Source of the DNA: Paenibacillus puerhi
Lineage (GTDB): Bacteria > Bacillota > Bacilli > Paenibacillales > NBRC-103111
DNA length: 64,000 nt
Assembly (NCBI RefSeq): GCF_009846885.1
Contig: NZ_WUWM01000001.1
Location: 124,001 to 188,000, forward strand
Direction of reading: 5' to 3'
The notes below the pieces were generated by a model. That model was given only the letters and a program-made list of their open reading frames with translations, did no database searches and was not told where the DNA came from. Made by a program: the position numbers and the translations under genes. Below, piece by piece: positions 54,421 through 63,973 of this stretch (position 1 is the first letter of the stretch; every line of letters starts with the position of its first letter).

Positions 54421-55926
54421 ATGCCGCAAGCCGAAGCACTGCAGGGAGAACCGCTGGATACCGATCTGCTGCGCAATCAGGAAAAACTCAAACAGGAATT
54501 TTCACTCTGTTCGGATATCATATACCGTGAATGCTGCATGGAAGGGACTTTGAAAGCAATTATTGTTTACATCGACGGGATGAGCGATGTTCAAGGGCTG
54601 GATGAGGCCGTGCTGCGCCCGCTCATGAATCACTTCCGGCAGCAGGCCGATGCCGAAGAAGCCGGGGAGAAGGCTGGCCACGAGAACTTGTGGCTCCCGA
54701 CCATGCAAGTGAACAAGGCGCACAGCCGGGACGAGGTAGTAAAGGCGATACTAAGGGGAGAGACCGCGATTCTTCTGGAGGGCGAATCGTATGCGCTTGT
54801 TGCCGACTTGGTCAGCCTGGAGAAGCGTTCTGTGGAAGAGCCTACATCCGAAAAAGTGGTCCGTGGTCCGCGCGACGGATTTTTGGAGTCCCTGCGTACC
54901 AATGTTTCGCTTATCCGCCGCAGGCTGCGTACCCCGCTGCTCAAGGTAGAATCGCTTCAAGCGGGGGAAATGACTCGGACGAACATAGCGCTTGTTTATA
55001 TAGAGGGTGTCGCGAAGGAAACGCTGGTCGATGAGATTCGAACGAGGCTGGGCCGCATCGTCGTGGATGGAATACTCGACTCGGGCAATGTGGAGGAGCT
55101 GATCGAGGATAACGTCATCTCTCCTTTTCCGCAAATCCAGAATACCGAGCGTCCCGATGTCGCGGCCTCGTCTCTGATGGAAGGCAAAGTCGTAGTCATC
55201 GTGGATAATTCTCCGTTCGTCCTTGTGCTCCCTATGACTTACTGGTCCGCTCTTCAGGCGGCTGATGACTATACGGGGCATTATCTATACGCCACCTTTG
55301 TCCGCTGGGTCCGGTACACTTTCGTACACGTGTCTTTGCTGCTGCCTTCTCTGTATGTGGCGCTGACGACCTTTCATCCGCAGGTGATTCCTACCCCGCT
55401 TGTCATTAGCATTGCCTCCGCGCGCGAGGGCATTCCGTTCCCGGCGGTGATCGAGGCTTTTCTTATGGAATTTATATTCGAAGGGCTGCGGGAGGCCGGG
55501 ATCCGGCTTCCCCAGCAGGTAGGTCCGGCTGTGAGCATTGCCGGGGCGCTGGTTATCGGTCAGTCCGTCGTGGCGGCGGGTATCGTATCTACGCCCTTGA
55601 TTATCATTGTATCGTTAACGGGTATAGCTTCCTTCGCCTTTCCGCTTTACAACGCCGGCACCGCTTTCCGCATGCTCCGGTTTCCGCTTCTGATCGTTGC
55701 GGGAATGCTGGGGTTTTACGGCATCGTTCTGTTTCTAATCGCGCTCAGCGTTCACTTGGTTATGCTGAAGCCGTTTGGCGTTCCTTACATGGCTCCCTAT
55801 GCGCCGATGGTTCCCGAGAATTTAAACGATGTGCTGATTAGGGCTCCAAAATGGAGCATGCGAAAAAGGATGCGGTGGCTGGCCGGGCGCAATCTGGAAC
55901 GGTTCCCGAAACGAAAGAGGCCATAG
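54421..55926 (+). CDS. Spore germination protein GerAA/GerKA family
   Basis: The 501-residue germinant-receptor A subunit has a large N-terminal cytoplasmic domain (RTNVSLIRRRLRTP, TRTNIALVYIEG, ISPFPQIQNTERPD) and a membrane half with about five helices (VHVSLLLPSLYVAL to GFYGIVLFLIALSVH). ATG 54421 has GGTGGGGTGA upstream. It is first in an A-C-B operon. It would be made in the forespore and placed in the spore inner membrane. Germinant is unknown. Confidence 0.95.
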   Translation: MPQAEALQGEPLDTDLLRNQEKLKQEFSLCSDIIYRECCMEGTLKAIIVYIDGMSDVQGLDEAVLRPLMNHFRQQADAEEAGEKAGHENLWLPTMQVNKAHSRDEVVKAILRGETAILLEGESYALVADLVSLEKRSVEEPTSEKVVRGPRDGFLESLRTNVSLIRRRLRTPLLKVESLQAGEMTRTNIALVYIEGVAKETLVDEIRTRLGRIVVDGILDSGNVEELIEDNVISPFPQIQNTERPDVAASSLMEGKVVVIVDNSPFVLVLPMTYWSALQAADDYTGHYLYATFVRWVRYTFVHVSLLLPSLYVALTTFHPQVIPTPLVISIASAREGIPFPAVIEAFLMEFIFEGLREAGIRLPQQVGPAVSIAGALVIGQSVVAAGIVSTPLIIIVSLTGIASFAFPLYNAGTAFRMLRFPLLIVAGMLGFYGIVLFLIALSVHLVMLKPFGVPYMAPYAPMVPENLNDVLIRAPKWSMRKRMRWLAGRNLERFPKRKRP

Positions 55927-55945
55927 CTGCGGAAAGGACGGAGTC

Positions 55946-57166
55946 ATGCTCAATAAAGTTTTGGCTTTGGCAGGCGTATGTTTGGGTGCCTCCTTGCTGT
56001 TGACCGGCTGCTGGGATCGGCTCGAGCTGAATGACCGTGCAATTATTTTGGGATGGGGAATGGACCTGGCCGAGGATGGCGTCTACCTGGCGACGGCCAA
56101 TATCGTGCTGCCGCTTTCCGGCAAGCAGGGTTCCGAGCATGGAGGAGGGGGGCAGAGCGGGAAGACCGGCTTCTTGACTGAAAGCGCCTATGGCAAGGAT
56201 AACAGTGACGCTGCGCAAAATATGCAAAAAAAACTGTCCCGCATCATTTTCCCGGGTCACCGCCGGAATATCTTTATCGGAGAAAAGCTGGCCAAGGCGG
56301 GAGTCGCTTCCGTTCTGGACGAGTACAGCCGCAATCCGACCGTTCGACCGCGCACGAATATTTTTGTCGTTAAGGGAAGCACGGCCCAGCAAGCGATGAG
56401 TTTATCCTATCAATTGGAGTCCAATCCTTCGACGGCCGTTCAAAAAATACAGGAAAAAGTGGGCGCGCCCATCAGCCGTTCCCTGCTTGATTTTTATATG
56501 ATGGCCAATACGGGCAGCTGCGGGGTGATGCCGGCCTTAGAAATTTCACATCCGGAAAAAAAGTATAAAGTCGAGAAGCCGACGGATAACCCCCCAAAAA
56601 CGACTCTGGAGCTAACAGGCGCCGCCATCTTTACCCAGCAGATGAAGCTCGCCGGTTACCTGGGTCCCGATGAGTTCTGGGTGAGACTGTGGCTGTTAGG
56701 AAAGCTGCGCTATCGGGCCTTCACTTATGCGATGTCGGGATCCAGGGAGACGGTAACGGTGAACGTTAACAGCTTCAAGAGCCGTATCGTGCCCGTGCTG
56801 GACGGTCACACGGTATCCTTCAAAGTACTGCTGGAGGGAAAGGGTTTTATTGTGGAGAACGATTCGGCTCTTGACTTGACCAAGCGGAAGGATATGGAGG
56901 CCGTTCAAGACCGGATAAGCCGTTACCTGGAACGCCAGACGCGGAAAACGCTCAATAAGGTGCAGAAGAGCTATAAATGCGATATATTCGGATTTGGCGA
57001 TAGCATTCACCGCCGGCATCCGTATCAGTGGAAGGAGCTTAAGCAGGAGTGGGCGAAGCTGTTTCCTTCCGCCGATATAAGCGTCGAGGTGAAGCTTACC
57101 TTGACCAGCATAGGTATCACAGGGAAATCTCTGTTGCCAAGCCCCGAGAAGGGGGAATTCCGATGA
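55946..57166 (+). CDS. Ger(x)C family lipoprotein, germinant-receptor C subunit
   Basis: The 406-residue protein has a lipoprotein signal (LGASLLLTGCWDRLELND) with lipobox LTGC and the family hallmark WDRxELNDRAI. FIGEKLAKAGV and FEG-type late segments also fit. It is the C subunit of the receptor and is anchored outside the spore inner membrane. AAAGGACGGAG precedes the ATG. Overlaps the B subunit start by ATGA. Confidence 0.94.
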   Translation: MLNKVLALAGVCLGASLLLTGCWDRLELNDRAIILGWGMDLAEDGVYLATANIVLPLSGKQGSEHGGGGQSGKTGFLTESAYGKDNSDAAQNMQKKLSRIIFPGHRRNIFIGEKLAKAGVASVLDEYSRNPTVRPRTNIFVVKGSTAQQAMSLSYQLESNPSTAVQKIQEKVGAPISRSLLDFYMMANTGSCGVMPALEISHPEKKYKVEKPTDNPPKTTLELTGAAIFTQQMKLAGYLGPDEFWVRLWLLGKLRYRAFTYAMSGSRETVTVNVNSFKSRIVPVLDGHTVSFKVLLEGKGFIVENDSALDLTKRKDMEAVQDRISRYLERQTRKTLNKVQKSYKCDIFGFGDSIHRRHPYQWKELKQEWAKLFPSADISVEVKLTLTSIGITGKSLLPSPEKGEFR

Positions 57167-58308
57167 AAATAACGAACAGACAGGTTTTCTGGATCATGCT
57201 TTTGCTGGAAGTCGGGATCAATCTTCTCATCTCCATCAGGGCTGTGCTCGAACATGGCAGACAGGATGTGTGGATATGCTACCTCGTCGCAGGCTTGTGC
57301 GGATGGCTGATCACCTATATAGCGGTGAAGGTCAGTCTCCGGCATCCGGATCAGACACTGATTGAATTCGCCGTAACGGTGCTTGGCAAATGGCCCGGGA
57401 AGCTCCTTGTTATCCCGTACCTGTTTCAATGGTTTTGGGTGCTTAACCTTATTCTGCGGGATCAATTTTTGTTTATTCGTCTGAATGTACTGTACGAAAC
57501 GCCGTCATGGCTGATTATAAGCTGTATGCTTGCAATCATTGTCTATGCGGTGTATAAGGGCGGGATTGAAGCGATCGGGCGCTGTGCTGAGCTATGGGCG
57601 CCCCTGCTGCTGCTGATATTGGCGCTGACCTTTACTTTAACCGTCAATAATCTGGAGTGGAGGCTGCTTCTGCCTGTATATGCAGACACCGGGATAGCAG
57701 GCATAGGGAAGGGAACCTTGGGTCCGGCCTATTTGCTCGGCGAGTCGGTGTTCCTTATGATGCTGTTTCCTTTTGTGGAAAACCCGGGTAAAGGGACGCA
57801 GCGTGCGGCATTGGCAGGTGTACTGGTTTCTTCTTTTATTTTGCTCATCGGAGGGTTATGGGTGCTGCTCACCTTCGGACCGGAGATTAGCGCCAAGCTG
57901 CAATTCCCTTTCTTTGAGATGGTGAAGCTGGTGTATCTGATGGAATTTATTCAGAACATGGATATTCTGGTGATGTCGATCTGGCTGGTCAGCATTTTCA
58001 TCAAGCTTTCCGTCTATTTATTTATCATCAGCTACGGACTTGCTCAATGGGTCGGGAAGGCCCGGAACTGGAAGAGGTTCGTAGGGCCTGTAGCTGGAAT
58101 GACCTTTCTTCTAACCATGTGGATGATTCTCAAGTATAATCCATCGGAAGAGTTGATGCGGATAGGGTGGATCCGGTATATGCTGACGCTTAATATGGTG
58201 CTGATCCCCTTGCTTCTGTGGGGGGTATCCGTGTTGAGGTATGGCCGGAAAAGTTCTATACTATTCGGCACCTGCTCATCCGCTAGAATTCAAAAAAGAG
58301 AGAAATAA
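57163..58308 (+). CDS. Spore germination permease, GerAB/GerKB family
   Basis: The 381-residue protein has about ten transmembrane helices of the APC-like spore permease family, starting with ITNRQVFWIMLLLEVGINLL. It is the germinant-binding B subunit of the receptor. The ATGA overlap with the C gene fixes ATG 57163, although the frame is open further upstream. Order A-C-B is common in Paenibacillus and Bacillus gerK-like operons. Confidence 0.93.
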   Translation: MKITNRQVFWIMLLLEVGINLLISIRAVLEHGRQDVWICYLVAGLCGWLITYIAVKVSLRHPDQTLIEFAVTVLGKWPGKLLVIPYLFQWFWVLNLILRDQFLFIRLNVLYETPSWLIISCMLAIIVYAVYKGGIEAIGRCAELWAPLLLLILALTFTLTVNNLEWRLLLPVYADTGIAGIGKGTLGPAYLLGESVFLMMLFPFVENPGKGTQRAALAGVLVSSFILLIGGLWVLLTFGPEISAKLQFPFFEMVKLVYLMEFIQNMDILVMSIWLVSIFIKLSVYLFIISYGLAQWVGKARNWKRFVGPVAGMTFLLTMWMILKYNPSEELMRIGWIRYMLTLNMVLIPLLLWGVSVLRYGRKSSILFGTCSSARIQKREK

Positions 58309-58317
58309 AGGACGTAG

Positions 58318-58348
58318 TTGAATGTTTGTTGAATATTAAGTGTATACT
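58318..58348 (+). promoter_or_regulatory. Possible promoter of the DGQHR operon
   Basis: TTGAAT (58318-58323) and TATACT (58343-58348) match sigma-A hexamers, but the 19-bp spacer is longer than usual. Confidence 0.4.
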
Positions 58349-58399
58349 GTTAGCATATATGATTCTATTCTCTTAAAGGTAGGAGGAGTTCAATAAGTC

Positions 58400-59575
58400 A
58401 TGGATCAAATCTCATCGCTATCCGAGTTGCTAGCTGTTCAAAAAGCTTCGTCCTTTATCGAAATTCCCGGAGCGCTATCCAGGACGTTCGGGCAAGCTAC
58501 ATTGTCCACTACGCTTCCGATGAGCAAGCTGTTTGCTATCTATGAAGTGGATCTTGAAGTACAGAGAGCCATTGTCCCCCAGAACTTGTCGCGAATGATG
58601 GATTACATTATGCTGTATCTGGATCATGGGCAAGGCATTTATTTTCCGGGCCTGATCTTATCCGCACGCGGAGCCGGGGAGTATGACTCGGCATCCGGCG
58701 CCTATCGCCTGCAAGCGATCGAGAAGCTGTATGTGGTGGACGGACAGCATCGGCTGGCTGCGTTCAGACGTTTGATGGAAACGCTGCAGAGCGCCATGGC
58801 TCGGGCCAAGGACCGTCGGGAATATGACCGGATGGAGGAAATCGGCAAGAAGCTGAGCAAGCTGTATCAATTCCCGATGTCGACGATGATCTACCTTGAC
58901 ATTAATGCCAGACAGGAGCGTCAGCTGTTCTCGGATATCAATAAGCTGCCGCGGAAGATCGGCGGCAACCTTGCCGTTCTGCGTGAGCAGCGGAGATTTT
59001 ACCATGTGCTGGCGACCCGATTGGTGGACGAAGCTCCGGTCATGAAGCGGATTCCGGTCGATATGTACACGGAACGTGGCAAGGGGCCGGAGTTCATGTT
59101 CTCGTATCATCTGCTGATCGAAATCCTGATCGGGCTGTTCGAAGGGCGGCTCAAATCCGCTTCCCGTGGGAATGGGTATTACTTCGAGGAGAAAGAAATC
59201 GATGACAAAATGAAGGTGGCTGCGCATTATTTCGAAGGACTGCTTCGCCTGCTGCCGGCCCCCGAGAAGGGCGAGCTTTGCTGGTCGGAGAATCTGCAGA
59301 TCGCGTTGGCGATGTTTTTCCACGGCGAGGCGACCAAGAGCGGAAGCTTCAATAAGTACGCGCTTGATTATGCGCTTCATATCCTGCCTCATCTGGACTG
59401 GAGTGCGATCTATAGCGGGGATGAGAAGGACCGCTTGCCGAGACGTTCCCGTATTATGAAAGCGTACCAGTATGTCAAAGGCTTCTACGAGGAGCATCAT
59501 CTGTTCCTGATCCGGGAGTCGGATATGGCGGATGAGCTGCCGGAGGACTTGGATGCGAAGGAGGATGTCGGCTAA
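58400..59575 (+). CDS. DGQHR-domain protein (DndB-like), copy 1
   Basis: The 391-residue protein carries the DGQHR signature in YVVDGQHRLAAFRR and a downstream LFSDINKLPRKIGG block. Those features belong to the DGQHR/DndB family, ParB/Srx-fold-like proteins best known from DNA phosphorothioation loci, where DndB is a regulator. No signal peptide or membrane helices. GGAGGAG lies upstream of ATG 58400. Neighbouring dnd genes are absent, so function here is open. It pairs with the next gene (TAATG overlap). Confidence 0.82.
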   Translation: MDQISSLSELLAVQKASSFIEIPGALSRTFGQATLSTTLPMSKLFAIYEVDLEVQRAIVPQNLSRMMDYIMLYLDHGQGIYFPGLILSARGAGEYDSASGAYRLQAIEKLYVVDGQHRLAAFRRLMETLQSAMARAKDRREYDRMEEIGKKLSKLYQFPMSTMIYLDINARQERQLFSDINKLPRKIGGNLAVLREQRRFYHVLATRLVDEAPVMKRIPVDMYTERGKGPEFMFSYHLLIEILIGLFEGRLKSASRGNGYYFEEKEIDDKMKVAAHYFEGLLRLLPAPEKGELCWSENLQIALAMFFHGEATKSGSFNKYALDYALHILPHLDWSAIYSGDEKDRLPRRSRIMKAYQYVKGFYEEHHLFLIRESDMADELPEDLDAKEDVG

Positions 59576-60750
59576 TGGACGGCTTAAAGTTAAACATGAC
59601 GATTCATCCGTTCTGTGAACGCTTCGGCTTGGCGACCATGCCGATTCAGGTGCAGGACCTGCTTAATTATACGACTATCGATCCGATGGTTCAGCGCAAG
59701 CTGAGCAGCGGACAGCGCCGTAAGATTTCGAATTATTTGCAGGAGAGGGAACTGGACCGTGTATTCTTCGGGCCCGTGACGCTGTCGCTGCGGGATGTCG
59801 CCAGCCTGACGAAATCGAGCGAAGGGCTTGCCTTGCGTCCTGGCTCCAAGCTGAGCATACTGGATGGCCAGCATCGGATTTTGGCGCTTGGCTACGTTAA
59901 CGAGCAGCTGCTGAAGGAGTCGAGACGGCTGGAGCGTAAGCTGGCGTCATTGAAGGTTGCGATTCGCAAAAATCCGGAAAATCAAGAAGGGGTAACCGAG
60001 CTTGAACTGCTGAGCGGCCAACTGGAAGCGCTGGAGCGCCGCCGCTTGGAGCTGATGGAGAGCGAGCTTGCGGTGCAGATCTATATCGGACTTAGCGAGG
60101 AAGAAGAAAAGCAGCTGTTCGGAGACATCAACTCGAAGGTTCAGCTTGTCAGCAAAGAGCTTGGCCATTCGTTCGACTCGATCGATCCGCTAAATCTGGT
60201 GATTCAGCAGGTGGTCGATCACAACGTGTTCCTGAAGGGGGCAGGCGTAGAGCGCCGGGCGAACCTCACTGCGTACAACAAGAACTTTACGTCGTTCAGC
60301 TGGCTGTACTCGGCAGCGACTATGCTGTTTACCGGCAAGATGCAGCCGTCCTACGAGCTCGCCCGCAGAATCAAGAAGGATCCGAGCGCTTATATCGAGA
60401 TGCTGCATCAATTTTATACGACCCTGCTTCCGCTTATGCCTGAGCAGCCGGGACTGCCGCAATACAGCTCTTCCGCTCGCGCTATGCAGGAGAGTATCGC
60501 GCTGTTCGCTCACCGCTACCTGTTCACCGATGGACAGTACACGAAGAACTGGACGGCCTGCCTGAACATTTTTGAGGGCTTCGATTGGTCTCATGGCAAT
60601 GAGCACTTGGTGGAACGGTTCGGCCTGCTGGACAACGGCAAGCTGAATCTGATCCACGAGAAGTCGCTGCGCAAGCATGGACGGCTGGTACAGCTGTTCC
60701 AGGAGCTGCATGGAGGAGCGGATCCGGCGGAGGACGAAGCGACGGCTTAA
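59575..60750 (+). CDS. DGQHR-domain protein (DndB-like), copy 2
   Basis: The 391-residue protein has LSILDGQHRILALGYV and LFGDINSKVQLVSKE, the same two motifs as its partner, in the same order and spacing. A long coiled-coil-like insert (residues about 110-165, rich in Leu, Glu and Arg) separates them. It starts in the TAATG of copy 1, so the two are translated together. Identity between the copies looks low outside the motifs, suggesting an old heterodimer-like pair. Confidence 0.82.
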   Translation: MDGLKLNMTIHPFCERFGLATMPIQVQDLLNYTTIDPMVQRKLSSGQRRKISNYLQERELDRVFFGPVTLSLRDVASLTKSSEGLALRPGSKLSILDGQHRILALGYVNEQLLKESRRLERKLASLKVAIRKNPENQEGVTELELLSGQLEALERRRLELMESELAVQIYIGLSEEEEKQLFGDINSKVQLVSKELGHSFDSIDPLNLVIQQVVDHNVFLKGAGVERRANLTAYNKNFTSFSWLYSAATMLFTGKMQPSYELARRIKKDPSAYIEMLHQFYTTLLPLMPEQPGLPQYSSSARAMQESIALFAHRYLFTDGQYTKNWTACLNIFEGFDWSHGNEHLVERFGLLDNGKLNLIHEKSLRKHGRLVQLFQELHGGADPAEDEATA

Positions 60751-60785
60751 CGAGAGCCGGGGTAGATTATGCTGGACTAACCAAG

Positions 60786-60836
60786 GGCTGTTTCGAAATT
60801 TCCGGGAGGAGATTTCGAAGCAGCCTGTTTGACTTT
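60786..60836 (+). terminator. Terminator after the DGQHR pair
   Basis: GGCTGTTTCGAAAT pairs with ATTTCGAAGCAGCC across a GC-rich loop (14 bp with one wobble), followed by TGTTTGACTTT. It lies between convergent genes and may serve both. Confidence 0.85.
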
Positions 60837-60874
60837 AAGCGGTGTCATGTTTCGGATTTGTGAAGCTGTCCGGC

Positions 60875-62086
60875 CTACAGCAGGGTCAGCCGGTTTATGA
60901 CCATCAGGGCGGCCCCGGCAGCCAGAGCGTCCTCGCCAAGCGAGCCTTGGCTGAAGACGACCTGATACTTGGGATAGTAGTAGGCCCGCTGTATCGCCGT
61001 CTTGGTGGCCGTATGGAAAAATCCCGGGTGACTGCTGATCAGAGCCCCGCCCAGAATGACCTTCTCGGGATGGAGAATGTTCAGCAAATTCGCCAGACCG
61101 ATTCCGAAATAGGTGGCCGCTTGCGTAAACAGCTCCACGGTAAGCGGGTCATTCTCCTGCAGCGCCTGTTGAAGATGAGCAAACTGAATAAGATCCGGGT
61201 CCGGCTCCAGACGCAGCAGGAGGCTGTCGCGTCCCTGCTTCAGACGGGTCTGCGCCTGCTGCTCAAGGGAATGGATGGAGACATAGGATTCCAGCGCACC
61301 GTAATTGCCCTGTCCCCACAAACGATGGCCGTCCGTCTGAATAATCATTTGGCCGAGCGAGCCCTCCATATCGACGGCGCCATAGACGACCTGCCCTCCC
61401 GTCATCATGGCCGACCGGAGACCTACGCCCACATGCACGTACAGCAGATGGCGGTAATCCCGCTCCCGCACCGACCAGGATTCGGCGATCAGCGCGGTGT
61501 TGGCGCCATTATCCAGCATGCAGGGGATGCCAAGGCGCTCTTCCAGCCACGCGGTAAGAGGCACCTGGGTCCAGCCGGGGGCGGGGAAGTGAAGCGGCTC
61601 GAGCAGCACGCCCGTACTCCGGTCCAGCGGTCCGACCGCGCCGATCCCGATGCCGAGCACCTGAGAGACGTCGAGTTGACGGCGGGCCAGCATGGCTTCC
61701 GCTTCGGCGGCGATTTCCCCGAGCAGCACCTGCGGCGTCATCCGCTCGTCCATGGCCCAGCGCTTCGCCTCGAGGGGGTTCATTTGCAGGTCGAAAAGCA
61801 TCAGCTTGGAGTGCATTCGAGATATATCCAATCCGAACACATAGGCATAATCGGAATTGATCGTATAAAGAATAGGCCTTCGTCCGCCTGTCGACTCTCC
61901 GAAGCCGGCCTCGGCTATGAAGCCCTGCGCCGTCAGCTCCTCCAGCGTTCGGGTGAGCGTACTTCCGGTCAGCCCGCTTCGCTCAAGCAGCTCAATCTTC
62001 GATACGACCCCATGCTTGCGGATATGCTCATATATTTCTTTAGCTTTGCGTCCGTTGATCAGCTGTTCGATTCGTAATCGGTCCAT
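60875..62086 (-). CDS. ROK-family transcriptional regulator (NagC/XylR type)
   Basis: The 403-residue protein has an N-terminal winged HTH (SKIELLERSGLTGSTLTRTL) and a ROK sugar-kinase-like domain (VFGLDISRM, IGIGAVGPLD, NGANTALIAE). The canonical ROK zinc motif CxCGxxGCxE is not present (the matching region reads QGNYGALESY), as in regulator-type or zinc-less members. It probably senses a sugar. GGAGG lies 7 bp before ATG 62086; the frame continues upstream without a better site. Confidence 0.88.
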   Translation of the reverse strand: MDRLRIEQLINGRKAKEIYEHIRKHGVVSKIELLERSGLTGSTLTRTLEELTAQGFIAEAGFGESTGGRRPILYTINSDYAYVFGLDISRMHSKLMLFDLQMNPLEAKRWAMDERMTPQVLLGEIAAEAEAMLARRQLDVSQVLGIGIGAVGPLDRSTGVLLEPLHFPAPGWTQVPLTAWLEERLGIPCMLDNGANTALIAESWSVRERDYRHLLYVHVGVGLRSAMMTGGQVVYGAVDMEGSLGQMIIQTDGHRLWGQGNYGALESYVSIHSLEQQAQTRLKQGRDSLLLRLEPDPDLIQFAHLQQALQENDPLTVELFTQAATYFGIGLANLLNILHPEKVILGGALISSHPGFFHTATKTAIQRAYYYPKYQVVFSQGSLGEDALAAGAALMVINRLTLL

Positions 62087-62226
62087 AGGAATTCCTCCAT
62101 TGTAGACAGGGCATTGTTCAAGCATCCATTATACTACAGCGGAGGAGGCTTAACCATAGATTTTCCAATCGGCTATCTGGTAGTATAAAGGGTAGTTTGT
62201 TCGAACCCAAAGGAGCAGAGAATCGT

Positions 62227-62976
62227 ATGTCGGATTGGTATACTAAAAGTTTCGGGGACGATTATCTGATCGTCTATAAGCATCGCGATATGCAGGGAGC
62301 GTATGAGGAAGTAAGACGCATGATGGAGTGGCTGGAGCTGCCGGAGGGCTCGGAGGTGCTGGATCTGTGCTGCGGCATGGGGCGGCATTCGATGGCGCTT
62401 ACCGGCTTCGGGTTTCATGTGACAGGCGTCGATCTGTCGGAGGTGCTGCTGACGGAGGCGCGTAAGCTGGATAAGCGCGGAGAAGTCACGTGGGTGCGGG
62501 GCGACATGCGCCAGGTTCCCCTTGAGGGTCCCTTCGATGCCGTCGTCAACCTGTTTACGTCCTTCGGCTATTTCGAGGACGATCAGGATCATGAGCGGGT
62601 ACTTGGCGAAATCCGGCGGCTGCTGAGCAGCGAAGGGCGGTTCATCATTGATTTTCTGAATCCGGACTATGTCCGCAGCCATCTTGTTCCCCATTCCGTG
62701 CGAGTGGAGGAAGGACTCCGTATCGAGGAGACCCGCAGGATCAAGGACGGATACGTCTGCAAAACGATCGTACTGCAGGAAGAAGGATCGGCAGACTCGC
62801 GCGTCTATGAGGAGAGAGTGAAGCTGATCGGACTGGAGTCATTCCGGAGTATGCTGGAGAGGGCGGGCTTGGCGGTGGACGCCGTGTATGGCGGATACGA
62901 TGCTTCGGACTATTCTCCAGCCGATTCGAAGCGGATGATTTTCGTTGGACGAAGGGGGAAGGCCGATCATGAATAA
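62227..62976 (+). CDS. Class I SAM-dependent methyltransferase
   Basis: The 249-residue protein has SAM motif I EVLDLCCGMGRHSMAL, VTGVDLSEVLL, and RGDMRQVP, followed by FDAVVNLFTSFGYF. Substrate is not readable. AAAGGAG lies 11 bp before ATG 62227; TTG 62197 is possible. The stop overlaps the next gene by 8 bp, and the two probably form one operon divergent from the ROK regulator. Confidence 0.9.
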   Translation: MSDWYTKSFGDDYLIVYKHRDMQGAYEEVRRMMEWLELPEGSEVLDLCCGMGRHSMALTGFGFHVTGVDLSEVLLTEARKLDKRGEVTWVRGDMRQVPLEGPFDAVVNLFTSFGYFEDDQDHERVLGEIRRLLSSEGRFIIDFLNPDYVRSHLVPHSVRVEEGLRIEETRRIKDGYVCKTIVLQEEGSADSRVYEERVKLIGLESFRSMLERAGLAVDAVYGGYDASDYSPADSKRMIFVGRRGKADHE

Positions 62977-63973
62977 CTCCCGGCCTGTGCGGCAAGAGGT
63001 GATCATTAGGCATCCGGATGCCTACCAGATCAAGGTACCGCTGCCGTTTCCGCTCCGCTGGGTGAATGCCTACGTGCTGGAAGGACCGACAGGCTGGACC
63101 ATTATCGATCCCGGACTTAGGACGCAAGAGGCCGAGCAGGTATGGACATCCGTCTTCGCGGAGCTTAGTCTGGAGCCGAGGCGGATCGAGCGGATCGTCT
63201 TGACGCATCACCATCCGGATCATTACGGACTGGCCGGCTGGTTGCAGGAGCTGGCCGATGCGCCGGTGCTGCTGTCCAGGCTTGGTCTGGAGCAGGCCCG
63301 TCTGCTCTGGGGAGCAGGAACTCCGCTCACCGAGCGGATGCTGGCGCTGTTCCGCCTCCATGGGCTGCCGGAAGACCTTGAGGCTCCCATGCGGGAGCAT
63401 ATGGACGGCTTTGTTCCGGCCGTGTCGCCGCAGCCGGAGGTTACGACGATGGAAGAAGGGGAGGAGATCCCGCTCGGGAGCAGGATGTACCGCGCTATTC
63501 ATACCCCGGGGCATGCAGCGGGCCATCTTTGCTTCTATCAGCCGGAGACCAAGGCGATGTTCTGCGGCGATCATGTGCTGCCGCAAATCTCGCCTAACGT
63601 AAGCTATCTGCCGGGTGGCATCGACGAGAATCCGCTTGCCAGCTTCCTGGAGAGCCTGGAGACGATATCCCGGTATGAGGTGGGCATGGCTTATCCGGGT
63701 CACCGGGAGCCGTTTACTCGCTTGACCGAGCGGGCCAAGGAACTGATCGGACATCACGACGAGCGACTGGCTGCGATGAAGGCCTTGCTGTCTGAGCCGA
63801 TGACGGCTTACGCGGTATGCAGAGCGATGTTCGGGGACCGGCTCAGCGTGCATCAGCTTCGGTTTGGTCTGGCTGAGACGCTGGCTCATCTGGTCTGGCT
63901 TCAGAAAGCGGGACAGCTATCCTCTGTGGAGCATGAAGGGATTATCCGGTACGTCAAGCATGATCTAGACTAG
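62969..63973 (+). CDS. Metallo-beta-lactamase-fold hydrolase
   Basis: The 334-residue protein has the zinc-binding HxHxDH motif in LTHHHPDHYGLAGW, then HTPGHAAGHLCF, FCGDHVL and AYPGHREPF. A C-terminal winged-helix-like tail resembles the LACTB2/glyoxalase-II-like branch. It probably hydrolyses a thioester or similar bond. ATG 62969 lies within the preceding gene; GAAGGGGGAAGG is upstream. Confidence 0.9.
   Translation: MNNSRPVRQEVIIRHPDAYQIKVPLPFPLRWVNAYVLEGPTGWTIIDPGLRTQEAEQVWTSVFAELSLEPRRIERIVLTHHHPDHYGLAGWLQELADAPVLLSRLGLEQARLLWGAGTPLTERMLALFRLHGLPEDLEAPMREHMDGFVPAVSPQPEVTTMEEGEEIPLGSRMYRAIHTPGHAAGHLCFYQPETKAMFCGDHVLPQISPNVSYLPGGIDENPLASFLESLETISRYEVGMAYPGHREPFTRLTERAKELIGHHDERLAAMKALLSEPMTAYAVCRAMFGDRLSVHQLRFGLAETLAHLVWLQKAGQLSSVEHEGIIRYVKHDLD

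Noticed and set aside
54302..54553. Short ORF before the germination operon
   Set aside because: It lacks a ribosome binding site and overlaps the start of the GerAA-family gene in another frame.
60842..62077. Plus-strand open frame antisense to the ROK regulator
   Set aside because: The minus-strand product has a complete HTH and ROK domain; the plus frame is compositionally odd and begins inside a terminator tail.
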